A stretch of 64,000 nt of DNA from Agrypnia vestita (GCA_016648135.1 JADDOH010002636.1:56889-120888); one strand, 5' to 3'; shown: positions 1 to 11,628, counted from the stretch's first letter. The notes: generated by a model not told the origin, from the sequence alone. Made by a program: numbers and translations.

Positions 1-100
1 GGAAACATTAAACTTGGTAACTCTAGTTGAGTTCAAATATATTTATTATATTTTACTACTCGAGTTTCGAGAGTATCAGTAGGTATCCCTCATAGACCGG
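1..100 (+). repeat. Partial dispersed repeat (family G)
   Basis: The first ~100 bases share an arm with 5622-5700 (same strand) and 5755-5830 (opposite strand). The common core is an AT-rich stretch followed by ACTCGAGTTTCGAGAGTATC, or CGCGAGTTTCAATCTCCCATC in the third copy. It is a noncoding dispersed repeat, cut by the window edge. Its class is unknown. Confidence 0.5.
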
Positions 101-149
101 TGCTAAACTGACAACATTCAAATATAGATTTTTTATACGTGTTAGGTGG

Positions 150-150
<1 letters not shown>

Positions 151-180
<30 letters not shown>

Positions 181-200
181 TAATTAATTAATAAGCGCAG
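151..200. repeat. (AAAT)n microsatellite
   Basis: A run of AAAT units followed by TTAATTAATAA. It is a simple sequence repeat with no sign of function. Confidence 0.8.
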
Positions 201-1780
201 GACACAGAGACTTTCATTAGAGTGATTGCTAACGTTGACCTGATAGGATATACAAAGAAGAAGAACGTACTGTCAGGAAGCCGGAGTTACTGACCTAAAG
301 GTAGTTGTAACGGGAATATATTTATAAGCAAATTACTATCCATGTTCAATTTTTTTTAAATTTTTATTCAAAATTATTACTTTTATTACCTTTACGGGTT
401 AAAAAGTATAACATATTAAATATAATTAAAACATAGTTTATGTTTCTAATAAGACAGCATGGGTAGGTATATTGTGAAATTAAATAAAAAAAATGTCAGT
501 TGACAAGAATTTACGATTTTTATTTAAATTTAAATTTATTTAACATAGAAATATTATATTTGGCAAACTATTTTGCACATCCTTACATAAAACTTAATAT
601 AAAATTTAGATGACAAATATACTCAATATTTACATTAAAATGTTTCGTTACTTTAATTTATAACTCAAAAATTGAGCTAATATTCCAGGGTAATTAAATT
701 TATTGTTTTAAAGGTAGTAATAGAATTTACTGTTTTGAAGGCAGCTCCTTATAAATTTACGTCATTAGCGGTTTCGCCTCAAATTGCTTGCAAATGTTTC
801 AATAGAAATTATTACATAAAAAAACTGACATATAATTTTAAAAACTGTCGTCTCGTGCTGACGATGATACCTTGAAGATCGCTGTTGAAATTAATAGAAA
901 AGATTGAGTTTACTTGAAATGGATAAGCTGCCAGACGTGGCACGTTTTTAGGTTATAGGTAGCGAGCCCTCGTGACGACGCACATAGTTAAAGATGCTTG
1001 TAGACCTTTTCCAATCCACAATTATATCGTGAAAGCAAATACATGACCCGTCATTCCGTCAGGCAATCCTCTGACATAGTTTCTAGACATATAGGTAGCC
1101 AAATAAAATATTCTGTGTAACGTCAAAGTTTGGTATAACGCCGAGGTTGCTGCCCAATGTAAAAAAATATCATAATTGACAATGGTATGAGCTAATAATT
1201 AATATGATAAAGTACTGTTCCCAAGATTTGAGTAAATAAAGTTAAACAAGCCATACATACCCGTTAGGGGCCGCAAATAATACGTGAGATCTCTCTAGCT
1301 AATCATCTTTAATGGATGTCTTGTCAAAATGATCTCTAATTCATAGATAAATCCACAACGGCCTCCCACAGATCCACGAGCGCGCAAAGTTAGCTAGACA
1401 GACCCGGGTAGGTACCGTAAATATTCTTGCGGGGCATGATGTGTCCCAACCAGGTAAATGTAATATCACAATACTTAAATCAAAAAAATTCAGACGATTT
1501 TTAAGTCAGAGATAATTGATAAATTACTATTTGTGGACGACAAAATCAAAAAATTGATTGTGTCTTTGAATGAAAAGTATCTTCAAGTATTCCAATACAC
1601 TTTACCGATCCTATTCTTGCTTCCCTTAAACACCAAAATAATCCCTACGACCCCAAATAGATTGACAAAATTCTGTAGTGAGTCGATGTTGAGAAGGACT
1701 GCTCCCCCTCGAAATCATAGAAGTGATAAATAACTCAAATATTGTATGTTACAAGTTAAAAATATACTTTGAAATAAAAA
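201..1780. other. Unassigned AT-rich tract
   Basis: No coding region, tRNA-like head or terminal inverted repeat was recognised here. Short open frames (for example near 1533-1733) have no recognisable domain and are expected by chance. Confidence 0.5.
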
Positions 1781-2034
1781 TATTTAACTGTAATTTCGGA
1801 TATTTTATACGCACCGTATGTATTACCGAGAAGCGAATCTCGACGTTTCGTTGGATACTTATCCAACGTCATCAGGAGGCCCTAGAAGCAGCACCTTTAA
1901 TCAGTCCGACCTCCACCTCCGCGGGTAAAGGTCGTCCTCCTGATGACGTTGGATAAGTATCCAACGAAACGTCGAGATTCGCATCTCGGTAATACATACG
2001 GTGCGTATAAAATATCCGAAATTACAGTTAAATA
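1781..2034. repeat. Foldback repeat with 99-bp inverted arms and hammerhead-like core
   Basis: Two ~99-bp arms (1781-1879 and 1936-2034) are near-perfect inverted copies around a 56-bp loop. Read on the plus strand, the right arm contains CTGATGA (1940-1946), one extra base, a stem GTTGGAT/ATCCAAC with AAGT loop, and GAAAC (1966-1970). A second stem follows, CGAGAT/ATCTCG with TCGC loop, then GTA. This order resembles a hammerhead ribozyme core, but with one nucleotide more than canonical before stem II. Penelope-like elements are known to carry hammerheads in their terminal repeats, sometimes inverted, so this is plausibly a solo inverted pair of such ends. The arms' high identity suggests a recent or gene-converted inverted duplication. 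No ORF is present. Confidence 0.9.
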
Positions 2035-2368
2035 TGTCTAACGACCGTAATAACAACCTTAACTCTCTAATGAAATAAAAATGTTTTAGGGCGGCCATAA
2101 TAAATTAAGAAACAACTTAATATAAATAAAAAATTCGTAAACGTAGATAAATTGACGTTTGGATGACGATTTTGAAAAGTTAAGGTGTGAAAAGGAAGTT
2201 AATAATTACGTTATAATAATTTAATTAGTCACACTCGACATTTTTAACGAAGGACTGTATCATTAGCAAAGTAGGACTTGCCAAAGGAAGCGATAATGGA
2301 TTTTTTTAACGTTATTAAATCTTTTTATCAAAGAGAGTATTTTCATTTACTTGGATTTTTATTTTCAG

Positions 2369-2498
2369 CAGCCGGCAAGGAACCGGCACTCCAGCTGGGC
2401 TGACTCGGAGGGCCGGCCTCAAATATTTACAGCGGCAAGGAACACAGCGCTACTGCCAAGTTACTACTGGCCTTTGCTTGCAGCCGGCGACTTTAAAG
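2369..2498 (+). other. Candidate exon of an unknown host gene
   Basis: A pyrimidine-rich tract ending in TTTTATTTTCAG (AG at 2367-2368) is followed by unusually GC-rich sequence in an AT-rich setting. One frame stays open from 2369 for 52 codons to TAA at 2525. A possible donor AAAG|GTGCGC lies at 2499. The translated piece contains RNRHSSWADSEGRPQIF, which I do not recognise. This could instead be a noncoding GC-rich element; chance open frames of this length are common in GC-rich DNA. No neighbouring exon was found that would splice to it. Confidence 0.25.
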
Positions 2499-2527
2499 GT
2501 GCGCGTTGCATCGGCGTGCTGCATTAA

Positions 2528-4610
2528 GCTTTTACACTCTACACAAGTCAAGTTGATCGATGGACCCTACTGGAAACAGCTCGAAAAAATGATTTTATTA
2601 AAGAAAATTCAAGACAATATAACGTAGAGACTCTGCTCTTAACAGCTAAAATAAATAATTTTTTACGATAAACAAATGTATTAAACTCACCGATGAATAG
2701 GTTACACAGACATGGTACGATTATGCTTATCTTTAAAATATATTTTTAGACTTCATAAAAAATGTTCGCTGATTTACATTTTAAATTTACATTTGTACTT
2801 GAGTTTCAATTGTTTGGATTGTTGTTGTTCTAGTATGCTTACATTTTTCTTTTTCTTTTTCCTACATTAAATTTAATTTCCTACATTTTGTTTATCAATG
2901 TTCTGTAATGTAGTAATTATTTTGATCTACTGTTTGTTTTTGCTTGTACTATAAACTTGATAATTCCAAACGTTTTATGCACTAAATATGTTTTACTATG
3001 TATACTTTTGCACTGATTTATTTTCAAGTCAAATTATTGATTTTAATTTTTATCAAAGATTTTGTACGTTCATACAAGATGACGTGTATGACTGATGTTT
3101 TAGCTAAGAACAATTTTGCTCAGATATTTACCGTGTACAGTAGTAACAATTTTTCAGAAAAGTTTATTTTTTAGACAAAGTAGATTTTTATCGTACGATT
3201 ATTATATATTATTATAATTACTTCTTGCTTGTAAATAATATAAAAGTATTTATTGCGTATGTGAAACTGTATTATAATTTCAAATATTTCAATGAAAACA
3301 CTTTAACATAAAATTGCAATATTAGAACAAAGTATGTACTGTCAATATTAATTAACTCGGTGGTGAACAAATATTTTTTCTTTCGTCAATATATCTTTCT
3401 TGTTGATGAATCCAATTTGTTTTGTCATTGTTACAAAATTATTTCTGTATCAAGGATAGTTATTACCAACACACGTAAATTGTTTTCTTTCAATATGCTT
3501 TGTTGATGGTTGATAATATAACAAAGGTTTTTACGGCACACATATTGCGTCATGCATTTGGTCATTAATTTGTAAATCACTGTAAATCATTTAATAAATA
3601 TGTAATCATATAAAATTTTTATGTAAATCATATAATGACGTCGGTAAAATAATGATACATTTCTGATACAGTAGATAGATTTTATACTTAATATATAATT
3701 GATTTACATTTATTTCCTCTGTTGCTTTTTTTCCCATAAATTAAAATTCACAAACCTGTAAACTATTTTGTAATCTATTGGAGTGCAAGCGGGATGACGC
3801 ATATAACGATATTAATTCAATTTCCATTTATTTAAGAAAAAGAACGTCACGAATAAAATAAAACTATAAAAATATGTAAAGTAGGTTTTTACCATTTTAT
3901 TATAAATGTAAAAAAAAATTGACGTGAAAGATTCAATAGATTTTGACTCATATTGAATCATCTGAAGAAATTAAATGTTAAATTTTTAAATTGCCACCAA
4001 TACTTTGAAAAAAGGAATTAGTTCAATCAATACTACTGAGATATTTTTTCTTACCGACTATTTGAATGCTTCAAACCGAGCACGTAACTTATAAAGCGAT
4101 AAAAATTCTAATAAATCTTATTTTTATGAGTTAACTTCCTCTATCCTTAATTATAAATGAAATAATAATTTATATCAGTAAAATTAAAGTTTAAAGAACT
4201 TCGGAAAGTTAATAGGCAATAAAAGTATTCACTGCAGAGTGACGTTAATATATACGATTGAACGATTATATTTGAGAAATGAGAAATTCGTCTATTCACA
4301 GTCCGGTATTGAATAGTCTGGATTCACTATAGTCCGGTTTGAAAATTTCTTAACAAACTAAATTTTGATTCAATTCAATTCAGTAATTAAAAATAAATTA
4401 ATAACGGCATATTCACAATTTATTAGTCTTTTATTTCATGTTTTTGTGTACTGTTAGTTATTATGTATCAAGTTCTTTGTTAATTATACAATAATTGTTT
4501 TTATATGACTGCTTACATTAATTATTAGCGTAAGCAGTCGTATGAATTTTTTTTATGGGCACCCCTCGTATACATTAATTCATTTAATAGATTAGGGTAT
4601 TTAAACCAAT
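2528..4610. other. Unassigned very AT-rich tract
   Basis: Two kilobases of A+T-rich sequence. I see no coding potential, no tRNA-like heads, no long inverted or tandem repeats. It may be old decayed repeat or intron. Confidence 0.5.
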
Positions 4611-4616
4611 GTAAAA

Positions 4617-4675
4617 GCGGCTAAAGACGGAGGGAGATGGAAATACTTTGTAAATGAGGATGATGATGTATAGTT
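4617..4675 (+). pseudogene. LINE 3'-end scrap with (GAT)n tail
   Basis: Translation in one plus frame gives a short piece containing KDGGRWKYFV followed by aspartates encoded by a GATGATGAT run. That matches the usual last residues of RTE-like and related insect LINE polyproteins (…DR..W..FV…) and their trinucleotide 3' tails. The 26.3-kb copy has the same ending. Only the extreme 3' end remains, typical of severe 5' truncation. Confidence 0.45.
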
Positions 4676-4815
4676 CTGGAGGAATCTAACTTCCTGCCAA
4701 TAACCATTGTAATTGATTAAATTTTGTTAGTGTATGATATTTGCTTGACCCTCCTATTTTTTTTTAACACACAAAATACATATATTAAGATATTGTTTAT
4801 CCTATTTTTCTTTTA

Positions 4816-5320
4816 TTAAAAGACAAAGTAACGCGGCGTGTTTACAGCACAAATAAGCCTGCTCGGACAAACTCCCGCGTGACAGCGTCGCGAGATTTCT
4901 ATGGCGGAAAATTCTCGGGCGCGGAAATTTCGAAATTCGAGCATCGATCCTATCGCAAATACGACGCCGAAAAACGCCGAGCAGGTGAAATCAATTTCTT
5001 CGCACAATAGACGACCATAACATAACATAATCCAGGTACGGAGAAAAAAGTTTTTGCCGTTTGCCGAGGGCGTCCTGGGTTTGACAGCTTTTTCTTTTGC
5101 TGTCCGCGCGTTTTCGGGCATAAAGAAGTTCTACGCCATTGTGCTAACGAAGAACTGGCGGCGATAATCTTTAACGAGCTTCTTTCTATAGAGCCGGCGG
5201 AAAATCGTTATTTTTCGTTTTCAAGTCCCGCCATACGGGAGAGGAAAAATCTAATTAATTTGTAAAAAAATCATCGCTAATTTAGTGGCGGCCGCTGGTC
5301 TTTTTGTCTTTCTGCGATGT
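4816..5320. promoter_or_regulatory. GC-rich island, candidate conserved noncoding element
   Basis: About 500 bp is markedly richer in G+C and CpG than both flanks and shows no TE hallmark. A 101-codon open frame on the minus strand (4816-5121) has no recognisable domain and I treat it as chance. Such islands in insect intergenic DNA are often enhancers or promoter-proximal sequence, but nothing here proves that. Confidence 0.25.
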
Positions 5321-5407
5321 TGTAATTTAAAAATTAGATAACGGAGAACGATGGTTTGGTGGAAATAGTACGGAATAGGGAATAAATGACATCAGACCTT
5401 ATTAATA

Positions 5408-5480
5408 TACTAGCTGAAACCTGAAACCCGTCAAAATGACGGTAATTTTACAAGCCGGTTCCTAAGGAATAAGTATTTAT
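5408..5480 (+). repeat. SINE-like family E, 5' fragment
   Basis: Starts with TACTAGCTG, then ACCCGTCAAAATGACGG (a short palindrome), then GCCGGTTCCTAAGGAATAAG. The same blocks recur at 22.9 kb (minus), 52.0 kb (minus) and 52.85 kb (plus). Only the 5' part is present here; the tRNA-like box and 3' tail are missing. Confidence 0.5.
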
Positions 5481-5621
5481 TTATTTATATAAAAACAGAG
5501 AAAAAATACTATAAAGTACTATATGGACGGACAGGCAAGGAAATTATTACAATTGGGATATATTATTTATGGATTTAGCGTTAAAATTGTAGAGATTATT
5601 CGTGATGGTCAATAAAAATAA

Positions 5622-5830
5622 TGGAAAACATTAAGTGTGGTATCTCTACTTAAGTAGAATTTAATTATATTTTTAATTACTCGAGTTTCGAGAGTATCAC
5701 AATTTTTCATTGACAAAAAAGTATTTAACATAATAGACAAGTTTTGAATATTCCACCTACCGATGGGAGATTGAAACTCGCGTAGTTAAATATTATAAAT
5801 ATAATTAAACTCAAATACAGATCCCATAGT
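5622..5830. repeat. Family G inverted pair
   Basis: Two diverged arms (5640-5700 and 5755-5830) are inverted copies of the repeat at the window start, separated by ~55 bp. It is noncoding and may be a small foldback element. Confidence 0.55.
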
Positions 5831-6545
5831 TTATATTTTACATAATTTTAATGATCTACGTCAGACGTGTTCGTCCTATAAAGATCATTTTAAAGAGATG
5901 TGGGAACAAAATGAAAACGCCTGGTCAATACTGGAATATTGAATGTCTATAAGTAGATGATGGTTGTATTCGTGGCAATCATATCGGGGTCACCATTGTA
6001 GAGATTTGATAAAGTGGTGTAGAAGTGTGCGATGTCTGGATATATGTCGAGAGTTATTTTTTTTTCATTTATCTTTAGAAAATTAACAGCAAATTTTCAC
6101 AGTAATAATAAAAAAGTAAATTATGAACTTTCCGCTTTGGCCTGTCTGCTTTGGCTATTCGGGATATAAAATGATAGGTAGTAAAGAAAGTCAGGACAGT
6201 GGTTATGTGCGATTTTAAATAACATTACACCGCTACATTATGTCTATAAATATTGTGTAAAGAATTGTAAACAAGGCATACGGGTAGGATAGAAAAAAAG
6301 GAGATATTTACATAATTATGTAAATTGAATATATTTAATAGAATTACATGTCTGTTTTTACATGTGGTTACTCTTAGGTTACTCCAATTATTCGGGAGAG
6401 TTCATATTTTCATACAGTTTTGCATTCTTCTTGTGCCGTCGAGAACAAAACCCGACCATTATGACAGTGAATGCTCTATTACACAATAAAAAAAATACTT
6501 ATTAAAAATATGTTAATAATTACTTTTTTAACATCAAGGATTATA

Positions 6546-6603
<58 letters not shown>

Positions 6604-8090
6604 TATTATTAATTAATATATATTATTAAGGCTGTCATTTTAAATGAATTATTTATTTAGTGTCAAACTGTGTAGGAATACCTAGCGAATTTTATAACCG
6701 AAGATTGTTTTTATGCCCATCTTTATTTGCTATATTTTTTTCTCCCTTCTTGCTTTCCAATACTTAACTAAGTCAGAACTTTACTTGTTATCTTTTTTAA
6801 CTTAACATCGTTTGCCGGTACTTTTTTAACCCTTTATTACTTGCCTTCCTTACATCGCATTTATTTTTAACTCTCGAGTACGTGACCAGATTCTGTCAAC
6901 GATCGTTTTTCTTCGGCGCGTTCTCTTATCGGTCAGTCTACGAAATATTATATTTCGATGGTCCCTACAATGGTAAACTAAGACATTGAATAAAAAATAA
7001 TTTTATGGGAGAGTGTTTCCAGGTTGGCTTAACATACAAAACTAACGAATTTTCCAATTTTTCGTGAGTTTTTTTCTCTAAAAAAGTAGATTTTTTTTTA
7101 TAATTTCGCAATAGTTATATTCTGTAATTTAGAAGGTAAAGTAGTATAATAAACCTTGCTTATCATTTGGTTGATTTATTTTTGTTCACGTCTTCATCTC
7201 TATCTTATATCCATAATCTTTCACTTAATTACGTTTCTAAAAAATGTATAGCATATAAAAATGTGTCCCTTCAATTTTCTATCTATTGTGGAGCTCTTTC
7301 GTGCACTCCTCTCAGAGCATCGTTATTTGTAATTTTCTCAGCTAAGTGATTAAAAATGTAATTGATTTAAAGAAAACAAAGAAACTTGGTTTAAACCACA
7401 TTGATTTTAAAGTTTTTAAATTTAAAATTATTTTCAACCACAACGTTAATGCTATAAACAATGCAATTTCCTCAGTGATTTAATATTTATTTAGTACTTT
7501 ATAACTCGATAATCTTTATATTTTACCGCAGTACCACGACCACGTAAATAAAAGGAGATGGTTTTAAAAATAAAATCTGCAGAAAATACATTTATGTGAT
7601 TAATTCTATGAAATGTAAACTGCCCGGAAGATATGAACGAAACAAATACAATAACTGGGATCACAGTGCAGAAGTTATAATAGAATTTTGGTACTCTAAG
7701 CGAGGCGCAACGTCGCAGTTTTATCGCATATCGAATTTGGACTTACGAGAGATGTCTTTTAAATATCGATATTAATTTTTGATTGAAAATAATGGTGTGC
7801 AGCCATAAAAAGTTTACCAAACTTTTGATGTAAAATACTTTTAGGAATTATGCGTCGAGTGATTGCAGAGGCTAATTTTAATTTAATGCTGGTTTTACTA
7901 CCCGGTTTTCATTTGATTTTAATAAATTTTTTATTTTTCTTATAATTTATTGTAAAACACCAAAAGATTGATGCTTGAAGAAAGAAAAATAAAACAAAAA
8001 AATCAAGTTATCAAAAAAATGACAAATTATTTATTCATAATAATGTGATTATTTTATTTTGTTATGCTCAAAATGAGTTGTTTAGAGTAG
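5831..8090. other. Unassigned AT-rich tract
   Basis: Apart from the (AT)n run noted separately, I recognise nothing. Open frames of ~60 codons (7167-7349) have no domain and biased AT-rich composition. Confidence 0.5.
6541..6628. repeat. (AT)n microsatellite
   Basis: Almost uninterrupted AT dinucleotides from 6543 to 6600, followed by TATTATTATTA and TTAATTAATATATA. It is a simple repeat able to form cruciform or slipped structures. Confidence 0.95.
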
Positions 8091-8111
8091 CACACATATT
8101 ATGAGCTCGTA

Positions 8112-8174
8112 GGCAATCTGACCAGGCTTGTCCTGGTAATCTGAACAGGTCCTGGCAATCTGGCCAGGACAAGG
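8112..8174 (+). repeat. Three-unit degenerate minisatellite
   Basis: Three ~20-bp units begin GGCAATCTGACCAGG, GGTAATCTGAACAGG and GGCAATCTGGCCAGG. Another half-unit (GGCAATCTGAC) follows the LINE tail at 8331. It sits immediately upstream of a LINE 3' end, so may be part of that insertion. Confidence 0.5.
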
Positions 8175-8199
8175 AAGACCAAAACTGATTTACATTGTC

Positions 8200-8335
8200 C
8201 TCAAAGAAATAACTGCTTGGGAGGTTCAGAACTGGAGAGAGCTGGCACAAGGCCGACATCAGTGGAGGACTTTGAGGAGGTCATGACCCACCAGGGGTTG
8301 CAGAGCCATCAGTGATGATGATGATGATGAGGCAA
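8200..8335 (+). pseudogene. LINE 3'-terminal fragment with (GAT)n tail
   Basis: The plus strand encodes QNWRELAQGRHQWRTLRR, a typical C-terminus of RTE-like insect LINE reverse transcriptase polyproteins (W..LA.DR..WR.L). An in-frame TGA and residues RAISDDDDD from a GATGATGATGATGAT tail follow. The reverse transcriptase itself is absent, so this is a dead 5'-truncated insertion. Confidence 0.6.
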
Positions 8336-9461
8336 TCTGACAATCAGCGGTCGTTCGTCTCTTCGGCAGTCTCGTTACTTCGTCTTTTTATGTGTTGGCA
8401 ATAAAGGTTTAGTAGGTCGCATCTGCGTTACATCAGAGAGTTTCATTGATCCATCGAACAGGTGTGGATTGCTTGGTTTTTGATATATTTCTAAGTTTTT
8501 TATTGATTTAAGTTGGATTAAAAAAATGTTTCCTTTTTTTGAGCATTGATTAAATTAAATTAAATACAATTCCAAAAATATTTGAGGAATATTAAAAAAT
8601 TTTATCAATGCGAAAATTGTTCATAATTTTATTAAAATTATAACTGAGAAAAATAAATGTAGAAGTCCGACGTGTTTCTCTTTAACACTAAATTTTCTGC
8701 GTTTTTGTTTTTTGAAAACATTTTTCTTCAAAAATTTTTATTTCTTATTGAAAAATTGTAAAATAAATAAAACAATTGAATTTAAATATCAATGCAACAT
8801 GGCTCATAATATAAATAACATTGCGATTTCAAAATTTGCGTTTACGCCAGAGATCATCAATCAAAAATTTTTCCAGCTTAGACGATACCGATTTTATGTT
8901 TTATATATAATAATATATACAAAAAATTTTTTTTGGGCTGATATCACTCATATGCCTCACGCAAAATTGTTTTTTTTTTTATAATTTTTTGAGTACCTAC
9001 CTAGTCAAAATGGATGTAATAAAGATTCTGTGAAGGTATTCGCTTTATTTTTCTATTATTTGCTAAGTTTCTTTCACTTTACTTCAAAACAAAAGAAAAA
9101 CTAAATAGATGTAACCATTTTCAAGAAAGCGTAATATGTTATTAGACACTTTGCGGCAGTACAAATGATTTGCCCTACTTTTTCGTTCTAGGCAAGAATT
9201 AAACGGTCGTTTTGTGGATGCATCGCAACAAATAAATACATTAATTCTATGCACATCGCAAAAAGGGTAAAAGTTTCTTATCTGTTTTTTATTCGCGGTG
9301 GTGAGCGGATCGTATTTTTGATGAATGTCTTTCTAATGCTGATATTACGGTGCTGGATTTCAAACATCCAGGTGGATTTCGCTTGCAGGTATGAGTATAT
9401 CGTGAGAGGTGTGCCTTTATTATTGTCTGTTTTAAATGCTTTTATTTAACTTCATCTATTT
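8336..9461. other. Unassigned AT-rich tract
   Basis: No coding or repeat structure recognised. The 90-codon frame at 8712-8984 is low-complexity (Lys, Asn, Ile, Phe) and looks like chance in AT-rich DNA. Confidence 0.5.
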
Positions 9462-9970
9462 TTACTCCCTTTATATTAACTCGTGGCGTCTGCTTGCTTG
9501 CCGTCAACAAAAACTTTGAATCGATTTTTGATCCTTTTCCCGTGATCCAATCGAGCTGAAACTTGGCAAGTAGACTCGTGGCGACGATCAAGAAGATCTA
9601 TCAAATTTTCGTTAAAAAAATTAGTAATTATAGTATAATTTAGGATTTTTAGAAATTTTATTGATTTTTTCAAATTGGAATCAATAGAAAAGTTTGATTA
9701 CTAGCAACGGCGGCCCGATAACGTCGCGGAATATTTTCTAAATTTGAATTACTCCGTCGGTTTGCATAATAGGTACTTCACTATGAATGTCGAAAATCTA
9801 AATTGACTGACAAATGTTTTTACAATTTAATCTTCAAAGCATGAAGTATCTTATCAAAGCTCAAAACATCTGACATTTTAGAAATATATTAAATTACTGT
9901 AAGTTTAGTGTTATGTTATATGTTTTAGTTCGTCTTTAATTGTTGTTATATTTTGAAAAGAAAGGGAGTA
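9462..9970 (-). mobile_element. Non-autonomous TIR element, family T (copy 1)
   Basis: Bounded by perfect 10-bp inverted ends TACTCCCTTT (9462-9471) and AAAGGGAGTA (9961-9970). Related copies lie at 34695-35290 and 62161-62451 on the other strand. On the minus strand it contains a 65-codon open frame (9476-9673) whose part NENLIDLLDRRHES followed by VSARLD is shared in frame with the 35.1-kb copy. The product is unrecognised, and there is no transposase. Family T therefore looks like a MITE or a deleted DNA transposon. The target-site duplication is not clear, so class assignment is open. Confidence 0.7.
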
Positions 9971-10169
9971 TAATAAAAACTCGTTTTTTTTGGGTTACTT
10001 TTTTAAAATGTGTATTTCTTTTATTACAATTGCATGCTGCAGATACTCTAATTGGAGAGTTGACATAACCATTTATTTATTTTGTTATTAATGTATGTGT
10101 TATCAACGTTTTTGTGTGTGTCTCTTTAATTAAAATAAAAATAAATTGACATCTTGAGATATAAAAGCA

Positions 10170-10245
10170 GCTCTTTGGTGTAATGGTTAAGACGCTTGCC
10201 TAGTGATTTGTAGTAAGAGCTTTGTTCCAGGACACCAGAAAGTAA
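10170..10245 (+). repeat. tRNA-like SINE head (degenerate)
   Basis: TTGGTGTAATGGTTAAGACG resembles a Pol III A box, followed ~45 bp later by a decayed B-box-like GCTTTGTTCCAGG. No full cloverleaf is evident, so it is probably a SINE head rather than a tRNA gene. An A/G-rich leader-like stretch follows to ~10660. Confidence 0.35.
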
Positions 10246-10365
10246 ATCATATTTTCTTAGCACAAGCTTTAAGCTTAGTTTGAAAATATTTGGAATATAG
10301 TTTTGTGAATTTAACAAGGCGACATCTCCGAGCGAACAGTAAACCAGTAGCAGTGTGATTCAATA

Positions 10366-10398
10366 ATCGCGTGTTGCAGTGATACTACAACACGCGAT
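10366..10398. repeat. Perfect 11-bp hairpin
   Basis: ATCGCGTGTTG at 10366-10376 pairs with CAACACGCGAT at 10388-10398 around an 11-base loop. It is isolated in an A/G-rich stretch; role unknown. Confidence 0.65.
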
Positions 10399-10399
10399 A

Positions 10400-11280
10400 T
10401 TAGTAAGTGAAACTAGTGCAAGTAAAAAGTGAATAAGAAAGAGGAGACCAGGGCAAATTTTTTCTACGGGCGAATATCAAACAGTGTTCTTCAAGAAGTG
10501 ATCTAAGGACTAGAAATAGCGTTAATTAGTGCAAATCAAGGAATAGTTTAATAATAAGTGCGTGAAATATTTGGCGACTACAAAATTAAAGACAGTACTA
10601 AAAATTATCACGTGTCCAGGACTTTCATTGGTAATAAATTTAACTAAATAAATATAAAATGTTTTCATTTGTCTCCTATAGCCCCTCCCATGACATATTC
10701 CATGTTCGCATATCTATTTAAAAAAGTAAATATTCGCTTATAAAAATTCAAAATTACTAAAAAATATATAATGAAAAAAAATTATAACAACTTACAACTA
10801 AACCTAACCTGCCGTTTCGGAAAGTATCATTTCCTTCCTTCCTAAAGTTAAAAAAAAATATCTTCTTCCCGTTGTCCTAGTAGAGATAGGGGCCCAAGAC
10901 TCGACAAGATAAGTACTTCCTTATTATGTTTACCAGTTAAAACCAATTCTGATATCTTACATTTTTTTAAATAAGCAAATAAAAAAATAATCCTGAGCAT
11001 AAAATTATTATGTTCACTTTATAAAATTCAATTTTAATAATAAAACTCATACTTGACTACAAAAATATAAAAAATAGTATCCTGTTAAATAGTTGTACAA
11101 AGAAAATAAATATAAAATATATATAATTATTATAAACTTCGCATTTTTTATTGCGGCATGGCCCTCAAAAAGGAAAAAATAGTGAGAAAATATTTATAGC
11201 TCATACATACTTGAAACATTTTAGAGTAACACTGGGAAGCAAAAGATAAACGAGAAAATACTTAATTTTAATATAACAAG
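10400..11280. other. A/G-rich then AT-rich tract, unassigned
   Basis: 10400-10660 is notably purine-rich with few T runs, like a transcribed leader or retroelement 5' UTR, but no ORF follows. The remainder is AT-rich with no recognised feature. Confidence 0.35.
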
Positions 11281-11287
11281 CAAAAGC

Positions 11288-11352
11288 TTTTTTGTGTGAA
11301 TAGCGATTAATTTATCGACAACTGGTTTCAGTACCATTATATCTTCATCAGG
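11288..11352 (-). ncRNA. Decayed hammerhead-like repeat copy
   Basis: On the minus strand: CTGATGA (11351-11345), one A, a weak stem, GAAAC, then a hairpin CGAT/ATCG and a CACAAAAAAG tail. The same order of blocks occurs at 36.2, 35.6 and 43.9 kb. Stem II no longer pairs well here, so this copy is probably dead. Confidence 0.35.
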
Positions 11353-11401
11353 ACTTACGCACGTTAAAAGATCCAGAAAATGAAATATGCAAATAGGTAA
11401 A

Positions 11402-11628
11402 TTGTGGGGTACAGAAGCAAAGTCAGCAATATTCAAAAAATGTTTTGAATGCAGTCACCGAGGATTACTAATTTGAAATGTACTGAATTCTAGATTTTAT
11501 ATATCTACGCTTTCTGAATCTATGTTTTGAATAAAATCTCAAATTCAGTACATTATTATTAATTATTAATACTCGATGACTATATTATTTTTTTTTGTAT
11601 TTGTTGCCTTTGCTTTTATATCCCAAAA
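11402..11628. mobile_element. Long-TIR MITE, family M1 (copy 1)
   Basis: Imperfect inverted ends of ~90 bp: the left arm runs TTGTGGGGTACAGAAGC…GATTACTAATTTG, the right arm …GTTGCCTTTGCTTTTATATC. The second copy at 63479-63739 has the same ends and inner block (AGTCACC…GGATTACTAATTT, AATTCAGTACATTATT). No coding capacity, so it is a non-autonomous DNA transposon or foldback. Confidence 0.75.

Noticed and set aside
4816..5121. 101-codon minus-strand frame in a GC-rich island
   Set aside because: GC-rich DNA has few stops by chance; amino-acid pattern not protein-like and no homology recognised.
10170..10245. Functional tRNA gene
   Set aside because: B box decayed and arms do not pair into a cloverleaf.
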